A stretch of DNA of 64,000 nt from Saccharopolyspora aridisoli (GCF_004348445.1 NZ_SMKV01000018.1:62001-126000); one strand, 5' to 3'; shown: positions 41,746 through 54,226, counted from the stretch's first letter. Numbers and translations are program-made. Notes: a model not told the origin generated them from the letters alone.

Positions 41746-42627
41746 GTGTCTTCACCGAGCATCACCGACCTCACCCAGGTGCGCGCCACCACCCCGGAGG
41801 CGATCGCGCAGGCAGCGGCCGCCCGGACCCGGCGGCCTCTGCTGGGCGAGAACGGCCGCATGATGATCGTGGCCGCCGATCACCCCGCGCGCGGGGCGTT
41901 GGCCGCCGGTGACAACCCGCTGGCCATGGGCAACCGTGTTGACCTGCTGGAGAGGCTGTGCATCGCGTTGCAGCGCCCCGGGGTGGACGGCGTGCTGGGC
42001 ACCGCCGACATCCTGGAAGATCTGCTGCTGCTAGGTGCTTTGGAGAACAAGGTCGTCATCGGCTCGATGAACCGCGGCAGCCTTGCCGGGGCGGACTTCG
42101 AGCTCGACGACCGGTTCACCGGACATCGCGCGGCCGACATCGAGCGGCTGCGGTTCGACGCCGGGAAGTTGTTGCTGCGCCTGGACTACAGCGATCCCGG
42201 ATCGCTGAACACCATGTGCGGCGCGGCGAACGCGGTCAACGAGCTCGCCGAGCGCGGGCTCATGGCGATGGTCGAGCCGTTCCTCTCGCGCCGGATCGAC
42301 GGCAAGGTGCGCAACGACCTGTCGGTGGAGGCGGTCGCGCGCTCCATCGCCATCGCCTCGGGTCTCGGTGGCACCTCCGCGCACACCTGGCTGAAGGTGC
42401 CGGTGGTCGACGACATCGACCAGATCGGCCGCGCCCTGGAAGCCTCCACACTGCCGACGGTGCTGCTGGGCGGCGAGGTGTCCGCTGATCCGGCGGCTAC
42501 CCACGAGCGCTGGCACAAGGCGCTGCAACTGCCGAACGTGCGCGGTCTCGTCGTCGGCCGGACCCTGCTGTACCCGCACGACGACGACGTCGCCGGCGCC
42601 GTTGACGCCGCGGTCGGCCTGCTGTGA
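41746..42627 (+). CDS. Cgl0159-family (beta/alpha)8-barrel protein of inositol clusters, putative aldolase
   Basis: 293 residues starting GTG after GAGAGCGAGAACC. It contains MMIVAADHPARGALAAGDNP, VDGVLGTADILEDLLLLGAL, KLLLRLDYSDPGSLNTMCGA, AMVEPFLSRRIDGKVRNDLS and TVLLGGEVSADPAATHERW, a class I aldolase-like barrel. The lysine in LKVPVVDDID is a Schiff-base candidate. The equivalent gene lies in the Corynebacterium inositol cluster. No IolJ-type aldolase is otherwise present, so this gene is the natural candidate for cleaving 2-deoxy-5-keto-gluconate 6-phosphate to malonate semialdehyde and DHAP. That role is inference. Confidence 0.85.
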   Translation: MSSPSITDLTQVRATTPEAIAQAAAARTRRPLLGENGRMMIVAADHPARGALAAGDNPLAMGNRVDLLERLCIALQRPGVDGVLGTADILEDLLLLGALENKVVIGSMNRGSLAGADFELDDRFTGHRAADIERLRFDAGKLLLRLDYSDPGSLNTMCGAANAVNELAERGLMAMVEPFLSRRIDGKVRNDLSVEAVARSIAIASGLGGTSAHTWLKVPVVDDIDQIGRALEASTLPTVLLGGEVSADPAATHERWHKALQLPNVRGLVVGRTLLYPHDDDVAGAVDAAVGLL

Positions 42628-42644
42628 GCTTGGGAGGATCAGCG

Positions 42645-43544
42645 TTGACTGACAAGCGCTTCTACTGCCCCGCCGGCACCACGGCGCGGGGTGAGTACAC
42701 CACCTGCGTGGAACCGGAATCGGCCGGGTGGGGCTATTCGTCGCTTCGGGTGCTCGAACTCTGGCCCGGTGGGGAGCACGAGCTGGCCACCGGCGACAGC
42801 GAGTGGATCGTGCTGCCGCTGACCGGTGGCTGCACCGTGGAGTGCGACGGCGAGACCTTCGAGCTCGCCGGGCGCACGAGCGTGTTCGACGGCGTCACCG
42901 ACTTCGCCTACGTGCCCAGGGACGCGCAAGTGCGGATCAGCAGCGCCGCCGGTGGCCGGTTCGCGCTGACCGGGGCGCGCTGCGAGAACCGGCTGCCCGC
43001 CCGCTACGGACCGGCCTCCGGTGTGCCGGTGGAGCTGCGGGGTGCCGGGCAGGCCAGCCGCCAGGTCAACAACTTCGGCGCGGCGCACGTCTTCGAGGCC
43101 GACCGGCTGATCGCCGTCGAGGTGCTCACGCCGTCGGGGAACTGGTCGTCGTTCCCGCCGCACAAGCACGACGTGGAGCGCGAGGGCGAATCGCAGCTGG
43201 AGGAGATCTACTACTTCGAGATCGCCGGCTCGCACGGCAGCCCGGGTGTGGGGTACCAGCGGGTGTACCCGTCGGGACCGGACCGCACGACCGACGTGCT
43301 GGCCGAGGTCTCCAGCGGTGACGTGGTGCTGATCCCGGACGGCTGGCACGGGCCGTCGATGGCGGTGCCCGGCTACGACATGTACTACCTCAACGTCATG
43401 GCCGGTCCCTCGCCGGACCGCGCCTGGCTGATCTGCGACGACCCCGCGCACGCGTGGGTGCGCGACACCTGGGCCGAGCAGTTGATCGATTCGCGGCTGC
43501 CGCTGTACACGGCACCCGAACAGACCTCAGTGGAGGGACGATGA
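42645..43544 (+). CDS. iolB: 5-deoxy-glucuronate isomerase
   Basis: 299 residues, bicupin fold of KduI/IolB. First cupin TGDSEWIVLPLTGGCTVECD, second cupin with metal ligands in SFPPHKHDVEREGESQLEEI (His/His/Glu) and VVLIPDGWHGPSMAVPGYDM with the final His. It converts 5-deoxy-glucuronate to 2-deoxy-5-keto-gluconate. Two starts are possible: GTG at 42624 overlapping the previous stop, or TTG at 42645 with GGGAGG seven bases upstream. The TTG is preferred because TDKRFYCPAG matches the family start. The stop overlaps iolD by four bases. Confidence 0.93.
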   Translation: MTDKRFYCPAGTTARGEYTTCVEPESAGWGYSSLRVLELWPGGEHELATGDSEWIVLPLTGGCTVECDGETFELAGRTSVFDGVTDFAYVPRDAQVRISSAAGGRFALTGARCENRLPARYGPASGVPVELRGAGQASRQVNNFGAAHVFEADRLIAVEVLTPSGNWSSFPPHKHDVEREGESQLEEIYYFEIAGSHGSPGVGYQRVYPSGPDRTTDVLAEVSSGDVVLIPDGWHGPSMAVPGYDMYYLNVMAGPSPDRAWLICDDPAHAWVRDTWAEQLIDSRLPLYTAPEQTSVEGR

Positions 43545-45406
43545 GCACCCGGCGGTTGACCGTCGCACAGGCCTTGGTGCGGTTCCTGGCCAACCAGCAC
43601 ACCGAGCGCGACGGCGAACGGCAGCGGCTGATCGCCGGCTGCTGGGGCATCTTCGGCCACGGCAACGTCGCCGGCATCGGCCAGGCACTGCTGGAATCCG
43701 AGGGCGAGATGCCCTACTTGCAGGGACGCAACGAGCAGGCGATGGTGCACGCGGCGGTCGGGTTCGCCCGCCAGCGCAACCGGATGTCGACCTACGCCTG
43801 CACCACCTCGATCGGCCCGGGCGCGACGAACTTGGTCACCGGGGCGGCGCTGGCCACGATCAACCACCTGCCGGTGCTGCTGCTGCCGGGCGACATCTTC
43901 GCGACGCGCCCCGCGGATCCGGTGCTGCAGCAGTTGGAAGTGCCGCACGCCCGGGACGTCTCGGTCAACGACTGCCTGCGTCCGGTGTCGCGCTACTTCG
44001 ACCGCATCTGGCGGCCGGAGGCGCTGATGCCCTCGGCGCTGGATGCGATGCGGGTGCTCACCGACCCGGTTGAGACCGGCGCGGTCACCCTCGCGCTGCC
44101 GCAGGACGTGCAGGCCGAGGCCTACGACTGGCCGGAGGAGTTCTTCACCGAACGCGTCTGGCGCGTCCACCGACCGGCGCCGGACGCGCAGTCGATCGCC
44201 GAGGCCGCGGACAAGATCCGTGCGGCGAAGCGCCCTCTGATCATCGCCGGGGGAGGAGTGCACCACAGCGGTGCCGAGGAGGCGTTGAAGTCCTTCGCCG
44301 AAAGCACCGGGATCCCGGTGTCGGAAACGCAGGCCGGACGCGGTTCGTTGCGCTTCGACCACCCCTGCGAGCTGGGGTCGATCGGGCACACTGGCACCGC
44401 GGTCTCCGATGACATCGCTCGCGCCGCGGACCTGATCATCGGTGTCGGTACCCGCTACTCGGACTTCACCACCGCGTCCCGGACCCTGTTCGCCAACCCG
44501 GACGTCGCATTCGTCAACATCAACGTCACCTCGCTGGACGCCCACAAGCAGGCGGCCACCCCGGTGATCGGCGATGCGCGCGTCACCTTGGAGCAGCTGA
44601 CCAGCGCGCTGGACGGGCACCGGGTGTCCGAGGACTACGTGCGGGAGTACCGCGCGGGCGCGCAGCGATGGGCGCAGGTGATCGACCGGGTCACGCGCAG
44701 CGCCACCGGCACCGAGCGACCCGGCCAGGCCGAGGTGCTCGGGGCCCTCGACGAGGTCCTCGGCGAGCGGGACGTGGTCATCAACGCGGCCGGGTCAATG
44801 CCCGAAGACCTCAACAAGCTGTGGCGGGCCAAGGAACCCCGGCAGTACCACGTCGAGTACGGGTTCTCCTGCATGGGCTACGAGATCCCGGCCGCGATCG
44901 GTGCCCGGCTTGCCGACCCGTCGCGGGAGGTGTTCGCGCTGGTCGGTGACGGAACGTACCTGATGATGCCGACGGAGCTGGTCACCGCCGTGCAGGAAGG
45001 CATCAAGATCAACGTGGTCCTGGTGCAGAACCACGGCTACGCCTCCATCGGCGGCCTGTCGGAGAAGGTCGGCGGGGAGCGCTTCGGCACCGCCTACCGC
45101 TACCGCGACACCGAGGGCAAGTTCACCGGTGAACCGCTGCCGGTGGATCTGGCCGCCAATCTCGAGAGCTTCGGCATGGACGTGCTGCGCGCCTCCACAG
45201 TGGACGAGCTGCGCAACGCGCTGAGCGCGGCACGCGCCTCGGAGCGCCCGACCGCGGTGTACGTCGAAACCGACCCGGCCAAGGCGCAGCTGCCACCGGA
45301 AGCGTGGTGGGACGTGCCGGTCGCCGAAGTCTCCACCCGCGAGAGCACCCAGCTGGCGCGCAAGCGCTACGAGGACCAAGCGCGAGCACAGCGCCACCAC
45401 CTGTGA
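43541..45406 (+). CDS. iolD: 3D-(3,5/4)-trihydroxycyclohexane-1,2-dione hydrolase
   Basis: 621 residues, thiamine-diphosphate enzyme of the acetolactate synthase superfamily. N-terminal pyrimidine-binding domain with EGEMPYLQGRNEQAMVHAAV, central DHS-like domain (LIIAGGGVHHSGAEEALKSF), and C-terminal TPP motif GDGTYLMMPTELVTAVQEGI followed by NHGYASIGGLSE. It hydrolyses the ring of trihydroxycyclohexanedione to 5-deoxy-glucuronate. Translationally coupled to iolB by an ATGA overlap. Confidence 0.95.
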   Translation: MSTRRLTVAQALVRFLANQHTERDGERQRLIAGCWGIFGHGNVAGIGQALLESEGEMPYLQGRNEQAMVHAAVGFARQRNRMSTYACTTSIGPGATNLVTGAALATINHLPVLLLPGDIFATRPADPVLQQLEVPHARDVSVNDCLRPVSRYFDRIWRPEALMPSALDAMRVLTDPVETGAVTLALPQDVQAEAYDWPEEFFTERVWRVHRPAPDAQSIAEAADKIRAAKRPLIIAGGGVHHSGAEEALKSFAESTGIPVSETQAGRGSLRFDHPCELGSIGHTGTAVSDDIARAADLIIGVGTRYSDFTTASRTLFANPDVAFVNINVTSLDAHKQAATPVIGDARVTLEQLTSALDGHRVSEDYVREYRAGAQRWAQVIDRVTRSATGTERPGQAEVLGALDEVLGERDVVINAAGSMPEDLNKLWRAKEPRQYHVEYGFSCMGYEIPAAIGARLADPSREVFALVGDGTYLMMPTELVTAVQEGIKINVVLVQNHGYASIGGLSEKVGGERFGTAYRYRDTEGKFTGEPLPVDLAANLESFGMDVLRASTVDELRNALSAARASERPTAVYVETDPAKAQLPPEAWWDVPVAEVSTRESTQLARKRYEDQARAQRHHL

Positions 45407-45431
45407 GTTCGAAGATCGTGAGGGAATTGCT

Positions 45432-46925
<1,494 letters not shown>

Positions 46926-47650
46926 ACGGCGGAGCGCTGAGGATGGTGGCTGGGTGCAAACCTGGCCACCATGGTCGGTGCTCCTCGGAGCCGAGGGTTT
47001 TGCCAGCCGTTGGACCCATTGGGCGGAGGGTTCGGTGGTTCCCTCCGGGGAGGGCCAGCCCGATCGCAACCTCCCACATCCGACGCAGACGCTCCAGCAG
47101 TTCGGTTGAAGAACGTCCTTGGCAGGCGGAAAAAAACTTCGTAAGAGTTTGAAGGTCGGTTCCGGGAATGAGTCCGGTGCCGTCGAAGTAATCGGTACCG
47201 GTAGGGGGTGTTCGACTAGCTCCCTGTTGTGGGCCACGTACTCTCCTCGGCCGAGCGCACTCGTTCCGGGTGCAGCACGTCATGTTCGGTGATCCCGAGC
47301 GTGTGCGCGATCTCGAGGGCGGGGGTGATCAGCTCGTTGATCAGGACCTTGGTAGTGGGTTTCTCAGCAAGGTGAGCAATTTGGCAGTCCTACGTCGCGA
47401 CTCCGCTCGCCGCGAACATGTCGCGAGGTGGCCTGGGGCATCCGATGGAACCGGCCAAGATCGCAAGTCAAGCAAAATCCTTCGCAGCCGCACGCGAGCG
47501 GTGGTAACACAGGTGGCGATCTGCGTAGCGGTCTCGGCCTCCGCATCGTGGGGCTCGACCGGGCTATCGCCGGATTCTTGCACCTGGTGTTCCGCGAAGG
47601 GCCCCGCGTCTGCGGGATTGCGCCCACATCCTCTTGCCCTGTGCACGGGT
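46926..47650. other. 725-base gap after iolA with one coding-like scrap
   Basis: On the minus strand between stops at about 47384 and 47216, a frame without an obvious start encodes HLAEKPTTKVLINELITPAL and IAHTLGITEHDVLHPERVR. It looks like the conserved C-terminus of some metabolic protein, but I do not recognise the family. Nothing else coding was found, and no perfect terminator stem after iolA was noticed. Confidence 0.3.
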
Positions 47651-48892
47651 TCAAGCGACAGGTTCGGGCCGCCCGTGCGTGTTGTCCTGGTGACCGCTGT
47701 GGGTGCTGGTCAATCGGGCGCGGATCTGCTCGCCCTGTTCGCGGGCTGCTCCTGTCGTGTCGAACGGTGTCGACATGATCAGCGCTGCGGCTCCTTGTGT
47801 CCAGGTCTGGTCGTCCGAGCGGTCTATCTCGACGGGGATGTGGTTGCGCAGGGCGGGCAGGTGGGCACGGAGTGCCGGTTCGAAGCCCGGGCGCCAGTGC
47901 TGCCAGGCGGTGGTTCCCTCGCCGTAGATCGCGACCGTTTCGGGATCGACGATGTTGACCAGGCCGGCAACCGATCGTCCGAGGATTTCTCCGGCGTTGC
48001 GGAGGATCGCTCGTGCTGTGGGGTCTCCCTGGTCCGCGGCGGTGTGGAGATCGGAGATCGTGTCGACGGCGGTCAGAACACCCTCGCGGTGTGCTGCGGA
48101 GACCAGCGCGCGATCACCGATGATCGCTTCGAGGCAACCGCGGTTGCCGCACACGCATTCGGGGCCGTGCGGATCGACCGGTGTGTGGCCGAGTTCGCCG
48201 GCGTCTCCGTGCGCGCCTCGGTACACCACATCGCTGGTCACGATCGCCGCTCCGATGCCGGCTCCGATGGTGACGATCAGGAAGTCGCGGTGGTGGCGGC
48301 CTCTGCCGTAGAGGCAGTCGGCGGCGGCCAGGGCGTTGACGTCGTTGTCCACCAGCACGGGCAGTTCGAGGCTGGTTCGCAGTCGTCGTCCGAGGGGCAG
48401 GCCGCGCCAGCCCAGGATGTCTGCGTTCACGACTCCCTCGGCGGGGTCGTGGACTCCGCCGGGCACGCCGAGGCCGATTCCCAGGATCGAGCTGCCGTCC
48501 CCGTCGATGCCGTCGATCACGGCTGCGAGCGTGTCGGTGAGGTGGCCGAGCGCGTCTGCGGAAGCGGGATCGAAATCGTGGACGGAGAGGTCGCGCACGG
48601 TCCCGTCGAGTTCCACGTCGGAGATGGCGAGGCGGTCCGGCGCTACCTTGACTCCCAGCGCGCGCTTGGGTGAACCGGCCAGGCCGAGCAGCTGCGCGGG
48701 TCTTCCACCGCGTGAGGGAGCTGAGGCGAGTTCTTCGAGCAGGCCGTGAGAGATCAGTTCCTTGGTCACCTGGGTCACGGTCGCCGGGCTGAGACCCAGC
48801 CGCTGCGCGATCTCGGTCCGGCTCAACGAGCCGGACGTCCCTGCCAGGGCGAGGACGGCCGCGCGGTGGTGGTCTGTCGACGGTGAGGCCAC
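47651..48892 (-). CDS. ROK-family transcriptional regulator
   Basis: 413 residues from GTG 48892, chosen because AAAGGGG lies seven bases upstream; a longer GTG start at 48928 is possible. The N-terminal winged helix (LSRTEIAQRLGLSPATVTQV, TKELISHGLLEE) is followed by a ROK sugar-kinase-like domain: GVKVAPDRLAISDVELDGTV, LGIGLGVPGGVHDPAEGVV, VDNDVNALAAADCLYGRG, GAGIGAAIV, and the ROK zinc motif ECVCGNRGCLEAIIG. XylR/NagC-type ROK regulators sense sugars. Divergent from the ABC importer operon, which it presumably controls. Confidence 0.9.
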   Translation of the reverse strand: MASPSTDHHRAAVLALAGTSGSLSRTEIAQRLGLSPATVTQVTKELISHGLLEELASAPSRGGRPAQLLGLAGSPKRALGVKVAPDRLAISDVELDGTVRDLSVHDFDPASADALGHLTDTLAAVIDGIDGDGSSILGIGLGVPGGVHDPAEGVVNADILGWRGLPLGRRLRTSLELPVLVDNDVNALAAADCLYGRGRHHRDFLIVTIGAGIGAAIVTSDVVYRGAHGDAGELGHTPVDPHGPECVCGNRGCLEAIIGDRALVSAAHREGVLTAVDTISDLHTAADQGDPTARAILRNAGEILGRSVAGLVNIVDPETVAIYGEGTTAWQHWRPGFEPALRAHLPALRNHIPVEIDRSDDQTWTQGAAALIMSTPFDTTGAAREQGEQIRARLTSTHSGHQDNTHGRPEPVA

Positions 48893-49311
48893 CCAGCCAC
48901 CCCTTTCGCTGTTTCTGAACGAAGTCACAGGTTAGGCGCCGGGCCCTGGCGGGTCAACGCGGGGGTTCCTTTGCCGCCGTGTGGCGTTGTGAGCAGCGGA
49001 TACTTCTGACGTAGAGGAGGGGTGGGCTTCCGTTCGAAGTGGTTCGACCCCGCCCCTTGACGGGGTTAGCGCCACAGCTTACCTTTCTACGCACTTAAAT
49101 TAATTACGAAGAAACTCGCCGAGGGCTACGGCCTGCCCAGCTCAGCGCCACCCCCATCGCACTGGTTGGCCGTTCCCGGCTCCTCAACGATCTTGAGGTT
49201 TGCCGAGGGATCGCCCCATCACGGCGGGCGGCCGGATGGCCGCAACACCGTCTCTGCAGCTCTTGACCTGGCTTCGTGCTGCCAGGGAGAGGTCGAACAA
49301 AGGAGATCGAC
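48893..49311. promoter_or_regulatory. divergent regulatory region between the ROK gene and the sugar ABC operon
   Basis: About 400 bases without a gene. TTGACG (49057-49062) and TTACCT (49079-49084) with a 16-base spacer could be a promoter towards the ABC operon. The AT-rich near-symmetric ACTTAAATTAATTACG at 49093-49108 overlaps the expected start of transcription and is the best candidate for the ROK operator. Confidence 0.5.
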
Positions 49312-50601
49312 GTGAAATTGAGACGCGCTACGACTTTATCGATCATGATCTCGTCGTTGCTGCTCGCCGCCGCGTGCGGCAACGGCTCCCAGGGCTCGCA
49401 GCAGTCCGACAAGCTGGAGGGGCGAGGGCCGATCACCTTCGCGACCGGCAAGGATGACGGGTCCGGGCTCAACCCGAGGATCGTCGAGGAGTGGAACAGA
49501 ACTCATCCGCAGGAGCCGGTCCGGCTGGTCGAGCTGCCCGCCTCGGGCGACGACCAGCGGCAGCAGATGATCCAGAACGCGCAGACCAAATCCGACGCGT
49601 TCACGGTGCTGGACCTCGACAACGTGTGGATGTCGGAGTTCGCTGCCAACCGGTGGATCTCGCCGCTGCCCAAGGAGCAGTTCGACACCTCGAAGTTCCT
49701 GCGGCCGAACCTGGAGACCGCCGAGTACCGCGGTCGGCTGTTCGCCGTTCCGCACGGTTCGGACGGGGCGATGCTGTACTTCCGCAAGGACCTCCTCGCC
49801 AAGGCAGGTGTCGCTCCACCGAGGACTTGGTCGGAGGTGCAGCAGGCGTGCGCGAAGGTGCTCGCGCTGCCCGAGGCGGGCGGAATGTCCTGCTACACCG
49901 GTCAGTTCGAGAAGTACGAGGGCATGGTCGCGAACTTCGCTGAAGCGGTGCACAGCGCGGGTGGCGAGATCGTGGGCGCTGACGGCAAACCGCACGTCAA
50001 CACGCCCGAAGCCGAGCGAGGCCTGGACTTCCTGGTCGAGGGATTCCGGTCGGGCATGATCCCCAAGGAAGCGATCGCCTTCAAGGAAGCGGAGTCGCGC
50101 AACGCCTTCCAGGACGGCAAGCTCGTCTTCACGCGGTGGTGGCCCGCCCAGTGGGCAAGTCTGAGCAAGACCGACGGGTCGTCCTCGGTGGCCGGCAAGT
50201 TCGACGTCGCCCCGTTGCCGGGGCTGTCGGGTCCGGGTGTGTCGAGTCTGGGCGGCCACAACCTGGCGATTTCGGCCTACGGCAAGAACAAGGCCACTGC
50301 GCTGGACTTCATCAAGTTCCGCACCAGCGAGCAGCAGCAGAAGTTCGCCTTGGACGTCGGGGCTTCGGCGCCCTCGCTCGCTTCGGTCTACGACGACCCG
50401 GCCCTGCAGGCGAAGTACCCCTACCTGCCGGTGCTGAAGGAGTCGATCACCCACGCCGAACCACGTCCGCGCGTCATCAACTACGGAGAAGTGACGCAGG
50501 CGATCCAGGACGAAGCATACCGGGCGCTGACCGGTGCCAAGAGCTCTCAGCAGGCGCTCGCCGACATGCAGGGCCGGCTGGAGCAGCTGAGCAGGCCGTG
50601 A
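49312..50601 (+). CDS. sugar ABC transporter substrate-binding lipoprotein
   Basis: 429 residues from GTG 49312, with AGGAG six bases upstream. A lipoprotein signal (MKLRRATTLSIMISSLLLAA) ends in a lipobox AAAC with lipidated Cys 22. The mature domain is a family-1 solute-binding protein (MalE type): TFATGKDDGSGLNPRIVEEW, VLDLDNVWMSEFAANRWISP, LYFRKDLLAKAGVAPPRTW, GHNLAISAYGKNKATALDFI. Binds a sugar outside the membrane for the permeases encoded next. The GH13 enzyme downstream suggests an alpha-glucoside. Confidence 0.92.
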   Translation: MKLRRATTLSIMISSLLLAAACGNGSQGSQQSDKLEGRGPITFATGKDDGSGLNPRIVEEWNRTHPQEPVRLVELPASGDDQRQQMIQNAQTKSDAFTVLDLDNVWMSEFAANRWISPLPKEQFDTSKFLRPNLETAEYRGRLFAVPHGSDGAMLYFRKDLLAKAGVAPPRTWSEVQQACAKVLALPEAGGMSCYTGQFEKYEGMVANFAEAVHSAGGEIVGADGKPHVNTPEAERGLDFLVEGFRSGMIPKEAIAFKEAESRNAFQDGKLVFTRWWPAQWASLSKTDGSSSVAGKFDVAPLPGLSGPGVSSLGGHNLAISAYGKNKATALDFIKFRTSEQQQKFALDVGASAPSLASVYDDPALQAKYPYLPVLKESITHAEPRPRVINYGEVTQAIQDEAYRALTGAKSSQQALADMQGRLEQLSRP

Positions 50602-50630
50602 ACCACGAGCGCACACATGCGAGGGATGTC

Positions 50631-51661
50631 ATGACGATGACCGCCGAGCGTCCCGCCGACGAAGCGAGGCAGGTGCCCACACCGGGCAAAGGCGGTGTGC
50701 GGAGCAGGAAGCCGTCCGGGAGAGCCGCGGGGACCGCGAGGCTCGCCGGTGTGCTGGTCTCACCGACATTGCTGGTGCTGGGACTGGTCGTGGTGTACCC
50801 GCTCCTGTCGGCGTTGCGGCAGTCCTTCTACACCGAAGGTGAGAACGTCGACGCGGAAGGTTTCGTCGTCGAAGGTGATCAGTTCGCCGGGCTGGCCAAC
50901 TACACCAACGCCATCGTGGGCGAGGACGCGGGCCGGTTCTGGAACGCGATGTTCAACACGACGTTCTTCACCGTCACCACGGTCACCCTGGAGGCGCTGC
51001 TGGGCATTGCGATGGCGCTGATCATGCACCGTGCCTTCCGCGGGCGGGGCCTGGTCCGGGCGAGCGTGCTGGTGCCGTGGGCGATCCCGACCGCGGTCTC
51101 AGGTTTGCTGTGGCGGTGGATCTTCGCCCCGGACGGCGTTGCCAACACCATGCTGGGACAACAGGTCCTGTGGAGCACCGACGGGCCCCAGGCGCAGCTC
51201 GCGGTCATCATCGCCGAGGTGTGGAAGACCGCCCCGTTCGTCGGGCTGTTGACCCTCGCGGGCCTGCAGATCATCCCGAACGAGGTCTACGAGGCGGCCA
51301 AGGTCGACGGCGCCACCGCGTGGCGGCGGTTCTGGAACATCACGCTGCCGCTGGTCAAGCCCGCGCTGCTGGTGGCGGTGCTGTTCCGGATGCTGGATGC
51401 CCTGCGCATGTTCGACCTGCCGTTCGTGCTGGTCGGACAGCAGAAGCACTCGGTGGAAACGTTGTCCATGCTGGCGTGGCAGGAGGCCACCAATGTCCAC
51501 TACGGCCCTGCGGCGGCGTACGCCACGATCATGTTCGGCTACGTGGCCCTCGTCGCCTTCGCCTTCGTCAAGCTGCTCGGCGCGGACGTCATCGGCGAAA
51601 CCCGCAACCGGCGTCGCGAGGGACGCAAAGCCCGTTCCAAGGCAGGAAAGGGGGTGACGGC

Positions 51662-51665
<4 letters not shown>
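50631..51665 (+). CDS. sugar ABC transporter permease (MalF-type)
   Basis: 344 residues, six membrane spans after a basic N-terminus (SRKPSGRAAGTARLAGVLVS). The BPD_transp_1 EAA loop is EVYEAAKVDGATAWRRFWNI, with LPLVKPALLVAVLFRMLDAL following. It pairs with the next permease, overlapping it by four bases. Start ATG 50631 follows GAGGGATGTC; other nearby ATGs (50616, 50625) are out of frame. Confidence 0.93.
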
Positions 51666-52522
<857 letters not shown>

Positions 52523-52552
52523 TCCGCACATCACTGAGGAGAGGCCTCAACG

Positions 52553-54226
52553 ATGCATGACAACAACTTGATCGATTCGCACCAGGATTCCGCCCCGTGG
52601 TGGCGTGATGCGGTGATCTACCAGGTCTACATCCGCAGCTTCGCCGACGGGAACGGCGACGGCATGGGCGACATCGACGGAATCCGGTCGAAACTGCCCT
52701 ACCTGCGCGACCTCGGCGTTGACGCCATCTGGATCAATCCCTGGTACCCGTCACCGCAGGCCGACGCCGGGTACGACGTGGCCGACTTCCGCGACATCGA
52801 ACCCCGCTTCGGCACCCTCGATGACGCTGACCAGCTCATCGCCGAAGCGCACGAGCACGGCATCCGCGTCATCCCCGACCTCGTGCCCAACCACACCTCC
52901 GACCAGCACGAGTGGTTCCAGGCAGCGCTGGCCGCCGGGCCCGGCAGTCCTGAACGCGCGCGCTACATCTTCCGACCAGGCCGCGGCCCGGACGGGTCGG
53001 AACCACCGAACAACTGGAACTCCTGCTTCGGTGGCCCCGCCTGGACGCGGGTGAGCGAACCCGACGGCAGTCCAGGGGAGTGGTACCTGCACCTGTTCGC
53101 CCCGCAGCAGCCCGACCTGAACTGGGCGCACCGCGAGGTTCGGGAGGAGTTCGAAGCGATCCTGCGTTTCTGGTTCGACCGCGGTATCGACGGCTTCCGG
53201 ATCGATGTCGCCCACGGCCTGATCAAGGACACCGATCTGCCCGACGTCGTCGCACCGCAGGGATCCGGATACGTCTACCCCGCAGGACAGCATCCGCACT
53301 GGGACCGCGACGAGGTGCACGAGATCTACCGGCGCTGGAGGCGCATCGCCGACGAGTACCCCGGCCACCGGAAGTTCGTGGCAGAAGCCTGGGCCGACAC
53401 CCCGCAACGGCTGGCCAACTACGTTCGGGCGGACGGCCTGCACACCGCGTTCAACTTCGACTTCCTGCAGGCGACCTGGAAGGCCGAGCGCCTGCGCGAG
53501 GTCATCGACACCACCACCTCGAGCCTGAACGCGGTGAGTGCCCCGGCGACCTGGGTCCTGTCCAACCACGACGTCCCCCGCCACGCGACCCGCTACGGAC
53601 GCCCGCCTGTCGACTGGGTTCCGGGCCAGAACTACAGGGCGGACGGTGAGACGGACCTGGAGCTGGGCACTCGCCGCGCTCGGGCCGCAGCGCTGCTCAT
53701 GCTGTCGCTGCCCGGCGGCGCCTACATCTACCAGGGCGAAGAGCTGGGCCTGCCCGAGGTCGAGAATCTCCCGGAGGAGCTGCTCCAGGACCCGGTGTGG
53801 GAGCGGTCCGGGCACACCGAGCGCGGCCGAGACGGTTGCCGAGTGCCGATCCCGTGGTCCGGGGAGAAGCCGCCGTTCGGCTTCAGCCCGGCCAACGCCA
53901 CGGCGGATCCGTGGCTGCCGCAGCCGGATTCGTGGGAGGACCTCACGGCCGAGGTCCAGACCGGCGATCCGGGCTCGATGCTCGAGCTCTACCGCTCCGC
54001 CCTGCGCCTGCGCCGCGAGCACCCCGCGCTCGGCGAGGGAGACCTGGCCTGGAACGACGCCGGTGAGGGAGTCCTTTCGTTCACCCGCACGCCCGGTTTC
54101 GCCTGCGTGGTCAACCTCTCCGGGAAGGCCCAGCGACTGCCCGAGCACGACCGGGTGCTGCTGACCAGCGGCGAACTGGACGACGAGATGCTCCCGCCCG
54201 ACACCGCCGTCTGGCTGTCCCTGTGA
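52553..54226 (+). CDS. GH13 alpha-glucosidase / oligo-1,6-glucosidase type
   Basis: 557 residues, GH13 (alpha/beta)8 barrel. N-terminal WWRDAVIYQVYIRSFADGNG and GMGDIDGIRSKLPYLRDLGV, typical of subfamilies 17/23/30/31. Catalytic residues are visible: nucleophile Asp about 218 in GFRIDVAHG, acid/base Glu about 278 in FVAEAWAD, and transition-state Asp about 340 in LSNHDVPRH. C-terminal beta domain with RLRREHPALGEG. No signal peptide, so it acts in the cytoplasm on the imported sugar. It sits inside the ABC operon between permease and ATPase, as in agl operons. Substrate (trehalose, maltose or sucrose analogue) is unresolved. Confidence 0.93.
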   Translation: MHDNNLIDSHQDSAPWWRDAVIYQVYIRSFADGNGDGMGDIDGIRSKLPYLRDLGVDAIWINPWYPSPQADAGYDVADFRDIEPRFGTLDDADQLIAEAHEHGIRVIPDLVPNHTSDQHEWFQAALAAGPGSPERARYIFRPGRGPDGSEPPNNWNSCFGGPAWTRVSEPDGSPGEWYLHLFAPQQPDLNWAHREVREEFEAILRFWFDRGIDGFRIDVAHGLIKDTDLPDVVAPQGSGYVYPAGQHPHWDRDEVHEIYRRWRRIADEYPGHRKFVAEAWADTPQRLANYVRADGLHTAFNFDFLQATWKAERLREVIDTTTSSLNAVSAPATWVLSNHDVPRHATRYGRPPVDWVPGQNYRADGETDLELGTRRARAAALLMLSLPGGAYIYQGEELGLPEVENLPEELLQDPVWERSGHTERGRDGCRVPIPWSGEKPPFGFSPANATADPWLPQPDSWEDLTAEVQTGDPGSMLELYRSALRLRREHPALGEGDLAWNDAGEGVLSFTRTPGFACVVNLSGKAQRLPEHDRVLLTSGELDDEMLPPDTAVWLSL

